From assembly GCF_031157275.1 (NCBI RefSeq), contig NZ_JAVIFW010000008.1, forward strand, positions 310,001 through 374,000: a stretch of 64,000 nt of DNA, written 5' to 3'. Below the pieces are notes generated by a model. That model saw only the letters and a list, made by a program, of their open reading frames with translations. It was not told the origin of the DNA and made no database searches. A program made the position numbers and the translations under genes. Position 1 is the first letter of the stretch; each line of letters starts with the position of its first letter. Positions 50,233-57,827 of this stretch are shown piece by piece. This DNA comes from Streptomyces sp. LHD-70. GTDB lineage: Bacteria; Actinomycetota; Actinomycetes; Streptomycetales; Streptomycetaceae.

Positions 50233-51564
50233 TCAGGCGCGTTCGAGGATCGCGGTCACGCCCTGTCCGCCGGCCGCGCAGATGGAGATCAACCCCCGTG
50301 CGGGAGCGTCCCGTTCGGCGAGGAGTTCGGCGAGCGTGGCGACGATCCGGGCGCCGGTCGCGGCGAAGGGGTGGCCGGTGGCGAGGGACGAGCCGGCGAC
50401 GTTGAGGCGGTCCCGGTCGACCGGGCCGAGGCCCGCCTTCTCCCAGGCGGCGAGCGTGGCGAGGACCTGCGAGGCGAACGCCTCGTGCACCTCGACCAGG
50501 TCGAAGTCGGCCAGACCGAGCCCGGCCCGCTCCAGCATCCGCGGCACCGCGTACGCCGGGGCCATGAGGAGTCCGTCGCCGCCCCTGCCGGTCACGTCGC
50601 CGTCCACGAAGTCGACGGCGGCCGTCTCGTACGTCGTGAGGTACGCGAGCGGGGTGAGGCCGCGCGCGGCCGCCCACTCCTCGTCGGCGAGCAGCACGGT
50701 CGCGGCGCCGTCGGTGAGCGGGGTCGAATTGCCCGCCGTCATGGTCGGGTCGGGGCCGTCGGTGCCGAACACCGGCTTGAGCCTGGCGAGTTTCCCGACC
50801 GTGGAGTCGGGGCGCAGGTTCTGGTCCCGCTCCAGGCCGCGGAAGGGCACGACGAGGGCGTCGAGGAAGCCCCGGTCGTAGGCCGCGGCGAGCCGCTGGT
50901 GGCTGGTGGCGGCGAGCGCGTCCTGGTCCTCGCGGCGCACGCCCCACTCCCGCGCCGTCACGGCCGCGTGCTCGCCCATCGACCGGTGCGTACGCGGCTC
51001 GGCGTTGCGCGGGATGTCCGGGACGAGGTGGCCGGGGCGGATCTTCGCGAGGGCCCTGGCCCGGGCGCCTGCCGACTTCGCCCGGCGCGCCTCCAGGAGG
51101 ATCTTGCGCAGTTTGTCGTTGACGCCGAGCGGGGCGTCGCTCGCGGTGTCGGCGCCGCCCGCGATCGCGCTGTCGAGCTGGCCGAGCGCGATCTTGTTGG
51201 CGGCGGCGATCACGGCCTGCAGGCCGGTGCCGCAGGCCTGCTGGATGTCGTACGCGGGAGTGCGCGGGTCGAGTGCGGAGCCGAGGACCGTCTCGCGCGC
51301 GAGGTTGAAGTCCCGGCTGTGCTTGAGGACGGCGCCCGCGACGAACTCGCCGACGCGGCTGCCGTGCAGCCCGAAGCGGTCGACGAGGCCGTCGAGCGCG
51401 GCCGTGAGCATCTCCTGGTTGGACGCGGTGGCGTACGGGCCGTCGGAACGGGCGAACGGGATACGGCTCCCGCCGATGACCGCGACGCGGCGGACCCCGC
51501 CCTCCCCTCGGTCACCACTGCTTCCGCCGGCTCCGCCGTTCCCGGCGGCTTCTTCGGTGCTCAT
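50233..51564 (-). CDS. Acetyl-CoA C-acyltransferase (thiolase, FadI/FadA2-like)
   Basis: A 443-residue thiolase. The acyl-accepting Cys is in DIQQACGTGLQAVIAA, the catalytic His residues are in DLVEVHEAFASQVLA and GSSLATGHPFAATGARI, and the second Cys in LISICAAGGQGVTA. The order matches degradative thiolases. Gene order (thiolase divergent from a FabG4-type reductase with a MaoC protein) matches the mycobacterial fadA2-fabG4-htdX locus as I recall it. A CAGGAGC site precedes the ATG. The promoter region carries the AGTAA/TTACT operator cluster. Confidence 0.93.
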   Translation of the reverse strand: MSTEEAAGNGGAGGSSGDRGEGGVRRVAVIGGSRIPFARSDGPYATASNQEMLTAALDGLVDRFGLHGSRVGEFVAGAVLKHSRDFNLARETVLGSALDPRTPAYDIQQACGTGLQAVIAAANKIALGQLDSAIAGGADTASDAPLGVNDKLRKILLEARRAKSAGARARALAKIRPGHLVPDIPRNAEPRTHRSMGEHAAVTAREWGVRREDQDALAATSHQRLAAAYDRGFLDALVVPFRGLERDQNLRPDSTVGKLARLKPVFGTDGPDPTMTAGNSTPLTDGAATVLLADEEWAAARGLTPLAYLTTYETAAVDFVDGDVTGRGGDGLLMAPAYAVPRMLERAGLGLADFDLVEVHEAFASQVLATLAAWEKAGLGPVDRDRLNVAGSSLATGHPFAATGARIVATLAELLAERDAPARGLISICAAGGQGVTAILERA

Positions 51565-51584
51565 CTCGACCAGCTCCTGACTCT

Positions 51585-51613
51585 TGAGTAACCTTACTCA
51601 GAAGTAAATTTAC
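51585..51613. promoter_or_regulatory. Operator cluster in the thiolase/FabG divergent promoter
   Basis: TGAGTAA-CC-TTACTCA (51585-51600) is a perfect 7-bp-arm inverted repeat. It overlaps TTACT-N4-AGTAA (51594-51607), which is followed by the palindrome GTAAATTTAC (51604-51613). This stretch is strikingly AT-rich for the region and lies between the two divergent starts. Such sites are typical of TetR-family lipid-metabolism repressors; the TetR gene at the end of the cluster is the obvious candidate. Confidence 0.7.
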
Positions 51614-51634
51614 GACCGAGCTGGGAGTTGGACA

Positions 51635-52975
51635 ATGGCCGACCGCTATCTGAACTTCACCGGAACCGCGCCCGGCCGCTTCCTGACCCGCAGGCTCGGG
51701 CTCCCGCAGCCCGCCCCGCTGCGCCGCTGGTCGGCCGAACACCCGTCCCTGGACGGCCCGTTGCTGCGGCTGACCGCCGGTTCCTCCGCGCTCAAGGGCC
51801 TGGACGAGGTGCTCGCCCGCACCGGACTCGAATCAGGCACCGAGCGGCCCGCCGCCGTCGTGCTCGACGCCACCGGCGTCGCCGACGTCGGCGCACTCGC
51901 GGGGGTGCACGCCGCCCTGCACCCCGTGGTGCGCTCCGTCGCGCCGGGCGGCCGGATCGTCGTGCTCGGCTCGGCGCCCTCGGCCGCGGACCACCACCAG
52001 GCCGCCGTCCAGCAGGGCCTCGAAGGGTTCGTGCGCTCCCTCGGCAAGGAGGCAGGCCGTGGCCGTACGGTCACGCTGGTCCGTCTCGTCCGTACCGACT
52101 CCGCGGCGGCGGCCGAGTCGACGCTGCGGTTTCTGCTCTCGCCCAAGTCCGCCTACGTCAGCGGTCAGGTGATCGAGGTGGGCGCGTCCTCGGTCGACCG
52201 GGAGGCCGTAGCCCCGGAGGCCGTCGAGCCGGGCCGGCCGCTCGGCGGGCGTACCGCTCTGGTCACGGGTGCGGCGCGGGGCATCGGCGCCTCGGTCGCG
52301 GAGACCCTCGCGCGGGACGGCGCGCAGGTCGTCGTCCTCGACATCCCGTCCGCCCAGGACGAGTTGGCGCAGCTCGCCGAGCGGCTCGGCGGGACCGCGC
52401 TGCCGCTCGACATCACCGCCGACGACGCGGGCGAGCGGATCGCCGCCGCACTCCCCGAGGGCGTGGCCGGCCTGGACGTGCTGGTCCACAACGCCGGCAT
52501 CACGCGGGACCGCAAGCTCGCCAACATGCCCGCCGAGCGCTGGAGTTCGGTCCTGGAGGTCAACCTCGCGGCCGTGCTGCGTACGACGGACTCGCTGCTC
52601 GCGTCCGGCACCCTGAACCGCGGCGGGGCGATCGTCGCCACCGCGTCCATCGCGGGGATCGCGGGCAACGTCGGCCAGACCAACTACGCGGCCGCCAAGG
52701 CCGGGATCATCGGCCTGGTCCGCTCCCTCGCGCCGCGCGCGCTCGCCGAGCACGGCGTCACCGTGAACGCGGTCGCGCCCGGCTTCATCGAGACCAGGAT
52801 GACCGCCGCCGTACCGCTCTTCATCCGCGAGGCGGGCCGCCGCATGAACTCCCTCGCGCAGGGCGGCCTTCCGGTCGACGTCGCGGAGACCACCGCCTGG
52901 TTCGCCGACCCGGCCTCCGGCTCGGTCAACGGCCAGGTCGTCCGCGTCTGCGGCCAGAGCCTTCTGGGGGCCTGA
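51635..52975 (+). CDS. High-molecular-weight 3-oxoacyl-ACP/CoA reductase (FabG4-like)
   Basis: A 446-residue SDR of the high-molecular-weight FabG type. The N-terminal 190 residues are a degenerate flavodoxin-like domain (GRIVVLGSAPSAADHHQAAVQQGLEG). The C-terminal SDR domain has the NAD(P) loop LVTGAARGIGASVAETLA, LVHNAGITRDRKL, and the catalytic Ser and Tyr-x3-Lys in IAGNVGQTNYAAAKAGIIG. It would reduce 3-oxoacyl thioesters using NADH or NADPH. GGGAG is 7 bp before the ATG. It is co-transcribed with the MaoC gene 2 bp downstream. Confidence 0.92.
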   Translation: MADRYLNFTGTAPGRFLTRRLGLPQPAPLRRWSAEHPSLDGPLLRLTAGSSALKGLDEVLARTGLESGTERPAAVVLDATGVADVGALAGVHAALHPVVRSVAPGGRIVVLGSAPSAADHHQAAVQQGLEGFVRSLGKEAGRGRTVTLVRLVRTDSAAAAESTLRFLLSPKSAYVSGQVIEVGASSVDREAVAPEAVEPGRPLGGRTALVTGAARGIGASVAETLARDGAQVVVLDIPSAQDELAQLAERLGGTALPLDITADDAGERIAAALPEGVAGLDVLVHNAGITRDRKLANMPAERWSSVLEVNLAAVLRTTDSLLASGTLNRGGAIVATASIAGIAGNVGQTNYAAAKAGIIGLVRSLAPRALAEHGVTVNAVAPGFIETRMTAAVPLFIREAGRRMNSLAQGGLPVDVAETTAWFADPASGSVNGQVVRVCGQSLLGA

Positions 52976-52977
52976 CG

Positions 52978-53829
52978 ATGACGGTCGTACGACTCGACTC
53001 CGCACCGAGCCTCACGCCGCTGCTCGCACGGGGTGCGCTGCGGTCCCCGCTGAAGCGGGTCGCGGAGGGTGCCGTCGCCCCGCCGACGCGGCTGGTGCTG
53101 CGGGATGCGGCGATCGACCCGGGCCGGCTGGCCGCATACCGGGCGGTGTGCGGCTTCCCGGGGTCCGGATCCACTGCGTCGAGCGCCGAGCTCCCGGTGA
53201 CGTATCCGCACATCCTGGGCTTTCCGCTGGCCATGCGGCTGATGGCGGCCCGTGAGTTTCCGCTGCCGCTGCTCGGTCTCGTCCATACGACGTTCGCCGT
53301 CGACCAGCACCGGCCGCTCTCCGCCGACGAACGGCCCGAACTCACGGTGTACGCCGAGAAGTTGAGCCCGCACCGACGCGGAACGGAGGCTCTCCTCGTC
53401 ACCGAGGCACGGCTCGCCGGGGAGCTGGTCTGGGAGTCCCGCAGTACGTACCTCGCGCGCCACTCCACGTCGTACGAGGGGCCGGGTCCCGAGCGCGCCG
53501 CGGCCGACGGGCCGTTGCCCGTGCGCGCCGAGTGGGACCTGCCCGGGGATCTCGGGCGGCGGTACGGGGCGGCTTCCGGCGACCGCAACCCCATCCACCT
53601 GCACCCGCTCACGGCGAAGCTGTTCGGGTTTCCGCGGGCCATCGCCCATGGGATGTGGACGGTCGCGCGGTGCCTCGCCGAGCACGGCGCGGAGGGGTCG
53701 GTGCGGGTGCACGCCGAGTTCAGGGCGCCGGTGCTGCTGCCGGGGCGGGTTTCCTACGGTGCGGAGGGTGAGCGGTTCGCGTTGCGGGGGGCGGGGGAAC
53801 GGGTGCACCTGAGCGGGTTCGTCCGGTAG
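52978..53829 (+). CDS. MaoC-family double hot-dog dehydratase (HtdX-like)
   Basis: A 283-residue hydratase/dehydratase. The N-terminal half is a degenerate hot-dog (TYPHILGFPLAMRLMAAREFPLPLLGLVH). The C-terminal hot-dog has the hydratase-2 motif as YGAASGDRNPIHLHPLTAKLFGFPRAIAHGMWTVA, with the catalytic Asp and His (D-x-N-P-I-H). It would hydrate 2-enoyl or dehydrate 3-hydroxyacyl thioesters, next to the reductase step of the preceding gene. The start at 52978 lies 2 bp after the FabG4-like stop. Confidence 0.9.
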   Translation: MTVVRLDSAPSLTPLLARGALRSPLKRVAEGAVAPPTRLVLRDAAIDPGRLAAYRAVCGFPGSGSTASSAELPVTYPHILGFPLAMRLMAAREFPLPLLGLVHTTFAVDQHRPLSADERPELTVYAEKLSPHRRGTEALLVTEARLAGELVWESRSTYLARHSTSYEGPGPERAAADGPLPVRAEWDLPGDLGRRYGAASGDRNPIHLHPLTAKLFGFPRAIAHGMWTVARCLAEHGAEGSVRVHAEFRAPVLLPGRVSYGAEGERFALRGAGERVHLSGFVR

Positions 53830-53871
53830 GCGCGGGTCGTACGGGGCTCGGCTTTCGCGCCCACGCGGCGG

Positions 53872-53960
53872 AGCCGCACGATGTCACTGGCCCCGCGCCC
53901 CTATCAGGGCGGGGAGCCGCACGATGTCACAGCCCCGCGCTCCTATCGGGGCGGGGACCA
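53872..53960. repeat. 43-bp tandem repeat across the TetR gene stop (family A variant)
   Basis: AGCCGCACGATGTCAC begins at 53872 and again at 53915, each copy followed by (TGG/A)GCCCCGCGC(C/T)CCTATC(A/G)GGGCGGGGA. The stop codon of the TetR gene (53943-53945) lies in the second copy. The CCCCGCGCCCCT core is shared with the 39658-39779 element. Confidence 0.85.
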
Positions 53961-54584
53961 GGGCTCCCCCCGCATCAGGTTCCCCAAGCCCGCCCAGGCG
54001 AAGTTCATCAGCGTGGTCGCGGCCTGCTTCGCGGTGACGCCCTCCGCGGTGTTCGCCCAGACCGCGAGGGCCTCCGCCGCTCCCACCAGGGCCTCCGCCA
54101 GGCCGGCCACCTCGCGTTCGGGCAGCGACGGGTTGCGGTGCGCCTCCCGGGCGGCCTCCGCGATCAGCAGCGTCACGAACGCCACGATCTCCTCGCGCAT
54201 CACGGCGACCTCGCGCGCGAACGGCTCGCCCTGAGTGCGGGCCTGTGCGTGCAGGACCGCCCAGCCGTCCGGGTGTTCGGCGGTGTGCGTGAAGAACCCC
54301 CGCAGCCCGGACCAGAGTTGAGCGTCGGCGGGCTCGCCGGGCGTGATCGCCGACCGCACCGCCTCGACGAGCGCCGCCGCCTCCCGGCGGATGCACGCGG
54401 TGAACAGCTCTTCCTTGGAGTTCAGATAGAGGTAGACCAGCGGCTTGGACACCCCGGCGAGCTCCGCGATCTCGTCCATGGACGCGGCCCGGTACCCGCG
54501 CTGGGCGAAGGTCCGCACGGCGGCGTCCATCATCTGCCGTTCCCGTACGGCCCGCGGCATCCGCTTGCCCTTCACAGCGCCCAC
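53943..54584 (-). CDS. TetR family transcriptional regulator
   Basis: A 213-residue repressor. The N-terminal helix-turn-helix is MMDAAVRTFAQRGYRAASMDEIAELAGVSKPLVYLYLNSKEELFTACI, and the rest is an alpha-helical ligand domain. By position it probably controls the adjacent fatty-acid genes through the AGTAA/TTACT sites at 51585-51613, with an acyl-CoA as plausible effector. The start is taken as GTG at 54584, 8 nt after GGAGGG; ATG at 54560 is the alternative. Confidence 0.92.
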   Translation of the reverse strand: MGAVKGKRMPRAVRERQMMDAAVRTFAQRGYRAASMDEIAELAGVSKPLVYLYLNSKEELFTACIRREAAALVEAVRSAITPGEPADAQLWSGLRGFFTHTAEHPDGWAVLHAQARTQGEPFAREVAVMREEIVAFVTLLIAEAAREAHRNPSLPEREVAGLAEALVGAAEALAVWANTAEGVTAKQAATTLMNFAWAGLGNLMRGEPWSPPR

Positions 54585-54652
54585 GCCGGTCGCCCTCCCC
54601 GATTCACGATTACTCCGCGGTAAGCCTACGACTCCGGACAAGCGCACCTCAC

Positions 54653-55000
54653 TCAGAGCGGCAGCAGTTCCGGCCACCACGGCGGCACGTTGCCCGGCGG
54701 GCAGAGGGGCGCCGGGTACTCGGCGGGCGCGTGCAGCCAGGCCAGCACGCCCCAGACGAGGAGCAGCGAGCCGAGCACGGCGCCTGCCGGTCCGGCCGCC
54801 CCGAGCCGGGACAGCGCGAGCCACCACCAGAGCGCCGCCACGGCGGTGAGCCCGAGGAAGACCAGCGCCAGCGGGAGCGAGTTCGCCGCCGCGTTGATCC
54901 CGATGTCACAGTCCCGCCAGGCCCGCCCGAGCAGCCACGCCCCGAGCCCGCCGGTCACGACTCCGGCCCCGGGCACAACCCAGACCCACGTCCTGCTCAC
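54653..55000 (-). CDS. Small membrane protein of unknown function
   Basis: A 115-residue protein with three hydrophobic segments (WVWVVPGAGVVTGGLGAWLLG; LPLALVFLGLTAVAALWWWLAL; GAVLGSLLLVWGVLAWL) and a short Pro/Trp-rich tail (CPPGNVPPWWPELLPL). The GTG at 55000 has a GGGGGGA site. I do not recognise the family. Confidence 0.7.
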   Translation of the reverse strand: MSRTWVWVVPGAGVVTGGLGAWLLGRAWRDCDIGINAAANSLPLALVFLGLTAVAALWWWLALSRLGAAGPAGAVLGSLLLVWGVLAWLHAPAEYPAPLCPPGNVPPWWPELLPL

Positions 55001-55019
55001 TGGTCCCCCCTACGTACGA

Positions 55020-55055
55020 CCGCGCCCCGGACCAGTTTCCCGGTCCGGGGCGCGG
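55020..55055. terminator. Strong hairpin between the symporter and the small membrane gene
   Basis: A perfect 14-bp stem (CCGCGCCCCGGACC with GGTCCGGGGCGCGG) and 8-nt loop. It lies 31 bp beyond the symporter stop (minus strand) and just before the next minus-strand gene, so it should terminate the symporter transcript. Confidence 0.88.
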
Positions 55056-55085
55056 GTTCACCACGAGGGGGTGACGCTCACCGCG

Positions 55086-56438
55086 TCAGGCAGGCACCGG
55101 CACGGCCTGCCGGTCGCTGTCCGCCGCGTCAGCCGACTCGTCGAGCGGCTCGTCCGTAAGGGACGAGGACGCGCTGTCGTACGCCTTGCGGTCCAGGATG
55201 TTCTCCCGGGCCGCGACCAGGATCGGGATGACCGACTGGCCGGCCACGTTGGTGGCGGTGCGCATCATGTCCACGATCGGGTCGATGGCGAGGAGCAGGC
55301 CCACGCCCTCCATCGGCAGGCCGAGCGTCGACAGGGTCAGCGTCAGCATGACCGTGGCGCCCGTCAGACCGGCGGTGGCGGCGGAGCCGACGACGGAGAC
55401 GAAGGCGATCAGGATGTACTCCTTGATGCCCATCTGCACGTCGAAGATCTGCGCGACGAAGATCGCGGCGATCGCCGGGTAGATCGCGGCGCAGCCGTCC
55501 ATCTTGGTCGTCGCGCCGAACGGGACGGCGAAGGAGGTGTAGTCCTTCGGGACGCCGAGGCGCTCGGTGACCTTCTGGGTGACCGGCATGGTGCCGACCG
55601 AGGAGCGGGAGACGAAGGCCAGCTGGATCGCGGGCCAGGCGCCCTTGAAGAACTTCAGCGGGTTGACTTTGGCCACGGTCGCGAGCAGCAGCGGGTAGAC
55701 GCCGAACAGCACCAGGGCGCAGCCGATGTAGATGTCCGCGGTGAAGGTCGCGTACTTGCCGATCAGGTCCCAGCCGTACGTGGCGATGGCGTAGCCGATG
55801 AGGCCGACGGTGCCGATCGGGGAGAGCTTGATGACCCACCACAGGGCCTTCTGCAGCAGCGTCAGGACCGACTCGCTGAGGTCCAGGATCGGCTTGGCCT
55901 TCTCGCCGATCTTCAGGATGGCGATACCGGCGACGGCGGCCATGAAGACGATCTGCAGGACGTTCAGCTCGGTGAACGGCGTGATCACGTTCTCCGGGAT
56001 GATGCCGGTGAGGAAGTCCAGCCAGGTGCCCGCGCTCTCCGGCTTCGCGCCGTCCTTCGGAGTGAGGCCGGTACCGGCGCCGGGGTTGGTCAGCAGACCG
56101 ATGGCGAGGCCGATGACCACCGCGATCAGCGAGGTGATCATGAACCAGAGCAGCGTGCGCGTCGCCAGCCGCGCGGCGTTGTTGACCTTACGCAGGTTGG
56201 TGATCGACACCAGGATGGCGAAGAAGACGAGCGGCGCGACGGCCAGCTTGAGCAGCTGGACGAAGATCGAGCCGACCTTGTCGAGGGTGGTGACGAGCCA
56301 GGAGACGTCCTGGCTCCGGGCCAGCCAGCCGAGCAGGACACCGAGGACCAGACCGGCGACGATCTGGGCCCAGAACGGGACCTTGGGTATTCGGAAGCCC
56401 GACGGCTTCTCGGTGGCGGCGGGGGAATTCGCGGACAC
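55086..56438 (-). CDS. DAACS-family dicarboxylate/amino acid:cation symporter
   Basis: A 450-residue GltP/TcyP-type secondary transporter with eight helices and two re-entrant loops. The first hairpin is SRSSVGTMPVT (Ser-rich tip), the ion/substrate segment FAVPFGATTKMDGCAAIYP, and the second hairpin plus helix 8 GLLLAIDPIVDMMRTATNVAGQSV, matching the conserved DxxRT-type motif. Family members carry glutamate, C4-dicarboxylates or L-cystine. The Cys-rich leader peptide upstream makes cystine plausible here. The GTG at 56438 has GGAG 7 bp upstream; a GTG at 56444 is too close to that site. Confidence 0.88.
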   Translation of the reverse strand: MSANSPAATEKPSGFRIPKVPFWAQIVAGLVLGVLLGWLARSQDVSWLVTTLDKVGSIFVQLLKLAVAPLVFFAILVSITNLRKVNNAARLATRTLLWFMITSLIAVVIGLAIGLLTNPGAGTGLTPKDGAKPESAGTWLDFLTGIIPENVITPFTELNVLQIVFMAAVAGIAILKIGEKAKPILDLSESVLTLLQKALWWVIKLSPIGTVGLIGYAIATYGWDLIGKYATFTADIYIGCALVLFGVYPLLLATVAKVNPLKFFKGAWPAIQLAFVSRSSVGTMPVTQKVTERLGVPKDYTSFAVPFGATTKMDGCAAIYPAIAAIFVAQIFDVQMGIKEYILIAFVSVVGSAATAGLTGATVMLTLTLSTLGLPMEGVGLLLAIDPIVDMMRTATNVAGQSVIPILVAARENILDRKAYDSASSSLTDEPLDESADAADSDRQAVPVPA

Positions 56439-56559
56439 GGACACACTCCGGTGAAGACGCGCGGTCAGGGACGTACGTGCTCATGCGTGTGGCATGGCGT
56501 GACTTGCGTGGAGCGGCTGCCGCGGAAAGGAGTGCGCGGCGCCACTGCATTGATGTCGC

Positions 56560-56685
56560 TCAGACGCGGCAACAGGCCGCGGACATGCAGCGGCAGAGGT
56601 CGACATGCAGGCGCGCGACGAGCGGAACGCTCGTGCCCATGAGCGGACCGCTCACGGCGGTGCGGGGCGCAACTGCTGTCTTCAT
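56560..56685 (-). CDS. Cys-rich leader peptide upstream of the DAACS symporter
   Basis: A 41-codon ORF from the ATG at 56685, or 26 codons from the ATG at 56640. It contains VPLVARLHVDLCRC, then MSAACCRV before the TGA. The L-V-x-R-x-H-(V/I)-D-L-x-R pattern followed by SA-x-C is the signature of the actinobacterial putative leader peptides found ahead of sulfur and cysteine genes. Four Cys codons lie in the last eleven. The -10 hexamer ends 7 nt before the ATG at 56685, so translation may start at the very 5' end. Short hairpins overlap and follow it (56618-56634, 56566-56580). I infer cysteine-responsive attenuation of the symporter 122 bp downstream. Confidence 0.72.
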   Translation of the reverse strand: MKTAVAPRTAVSGPLMGTSVPLVARLHVDLCRCMSAACCRV

Positions 56686-56692
56686 GTCGAAC

Positions 56693-56722
56693 ACGTTAAC
56701 ACTTGAACTTTGAGAACATCAA
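56693..56722 (-). promoter_or_regulatory. Promoter of the leader peptide-symporter unit
   Basis: On the minus strand TTGATG (-35) and TAACGT (-10) are separated by 18 bp, and the -10 ends 7 nt before the leader ATG. CTTTGA-N5-TCAAAG (56708-56724) overlaps the -35 and may be an operator. Confidence 0.65.
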
Positions 56723-56779
56723 AGGGTGTCTTTGGGGAGGATTTCCAGCCATCCACCCCGGATGAGGCACGAAAACGCA

Positions 56780-56821
56780 GGCACCCCGGCCTCCGAGCGG
56801 CTGCTCGGTCACCGGGGTGCC
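56780..56821 (-). terminator. Terminator of the DUF4229 gene
   Basis: GGCACCCCGG pairs with CCGGGGTGCC, with an inner CCGAG/CTCGG stem. On the minus strand it is followed by TGCGTTTTCG, a short U-tract. Confidence 0.8.
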
Positions 56822-56839
56822 GATGTGTCTGTGACGAGA

Positions 56840-56908
56840 GTTACAGCTCTCGACGACGTACGCGTTGACTACGCGTTGACGTACGCGGTGACGTACGTGT
56901 TACAGCTC
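56840..56908. repeat. Repeats around the DUF4229 stop codon
   Basis: GTTACAGCTC, which contains the stop codon complement and the last Glu-Leu codons, occurs at 56899-56908 and again at 56840-56849. Between them are four degenerate copies of (G)TACGCGTTGAC. Confidence 0.75.
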
Positions 56909-57196
56909 CCGCACGCCGTCCTCCATGCTGCGGTTGTCCGCCAGCTTGGACTTCGCGCGGTCGACCGAGCCGACGATCTGCGCGGACATCTCCTCGCGCT
57001 GCCCGCGCAGCAGCACGAAGCTGAGCGGCGCGGAGACGACGATGGCGAGCACGAGCACCCACAGCAGGTTCGAGTCGCCGAGGCCGCGCGGCAGCACGCC
57101 GAGGAAGACGAGTCCCCAGATCGCGAAGAAGCAGGCGGCGAAGATGCCAAGCCGCATCGCGGTGTACCGGACGGTGGCGCTCGGCTTCGGTGCCAC
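56900..57196 (-). CDS. DUF4229 small membrane protein
   Basis: A 98-residue protein with two helices (LGIFAACFFAIWGLVFLGVLP and LLWVLVLAIVVSAPLSFVLL) and a charged cytoplasmic tail with RGQREEMSAQIVGSVDRAKSKLADNRSMED. This matches actinobacterial DUF4229 proteins, whose function is unknown. The GTG at 57196 is preceded by GAGAAGG. In other actinobacteria it is commonly found close to the menaquinone genes, as here. Confidence 0.85.
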   Translation of the reverse strand: MAPKPSATVRYTAMRLGIFAACFFAIWGLVFLGVLPRGLGDSNLLWVLVLAIVVSAPLSFVLLRGQREEMSAQIVGSVDRAKSKLADNRSMEDGVREL

Positions 57197-57290
57197 GGCT
57201 CGCCTTCTCTCTGCTCGTACGTCTGCGGGGTGTCCGACTAGTGAAGCACGCCCGCAAATGGATCAGCTCAGGGGGCTCAGCCCATCGGAT

Positions 57291-57815
57291 TCAGTGCAGC
57301 GGGAGCCACATCGTGACGTCGTCCCGGAGGTCGTGCGGGGCGACGCGGATCGCGGACGGCACCCGGCCGACCTCCTTGTAGCCGCAGGACTCGTAGAACC
57401 GCTCCAGGCCCTCGCCGCCGCGGCAGGTGAGGCGGATGCCCTCGATCCCGTCGAGCGAGCGGGCCGCGTCACCGGCCGCGGCCATCAGCTCCCGGCCGTA
57501 CCCCTTGCCCTGGTGGGCGGGGTGCAGCATCACGGTGTAGAGCCAGAGCCAGTGGCGCATCAGGCGGTGCGCGTTGAGGGCGAGGAAGGCCGTCGCGGCG
57601 ACGGCGCCCTCTTCGTCATACCCCACGAGAAGCCGGGTGCGGCCGTCGGCCATGGACTCCAGGTGCTTCAGCCACTCGGGCCGGACGGACTCCGCGGTGA
57701 CCGGCGGGACGAAGCCGACGGCGCCGCCCGCGTTGGTGACGTCCGCCCACAGCCGGACGATGTCCCGGCCGAGGTCGGGACCGACCCGGGGTTCGAAGAC
57801 GAAGCGCAGCGCCAT
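57291..57815 (-). CDS. GNAT family N-acetyltransferase
   Basis: A 174-residue acetyltransferase. The acetyl-CoA loop is VMLHPAHQGKGYGRELMAAAGDAA, followed by IRLTCRGGEGLERFYESCGYKEVGRVP, the last strand-helix unit. The substrate is unknown. It starts 12 bp after the mqnE stop on the same strand and is probably co-transcribed. Confidence 0.88.
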   Translation of the reverse strand: MALRFVFEPRVGPDLGRDIVRLWADVTNAGGAVGFVPPVTAESVRPEWLKHLESMADGRTRLLVGYDEEGAVAATAFLALNAHRLMRHWLWLYTVMLHPAHQGKGYGRELMAAAGDAARSLDGIEGIRLTCRGGEGLERFYESCGYKEVGRVPSAIRVAPHDLRDDVTMWLPLH

Positions 57816-57827
57816 GGAGCGTGCGCC

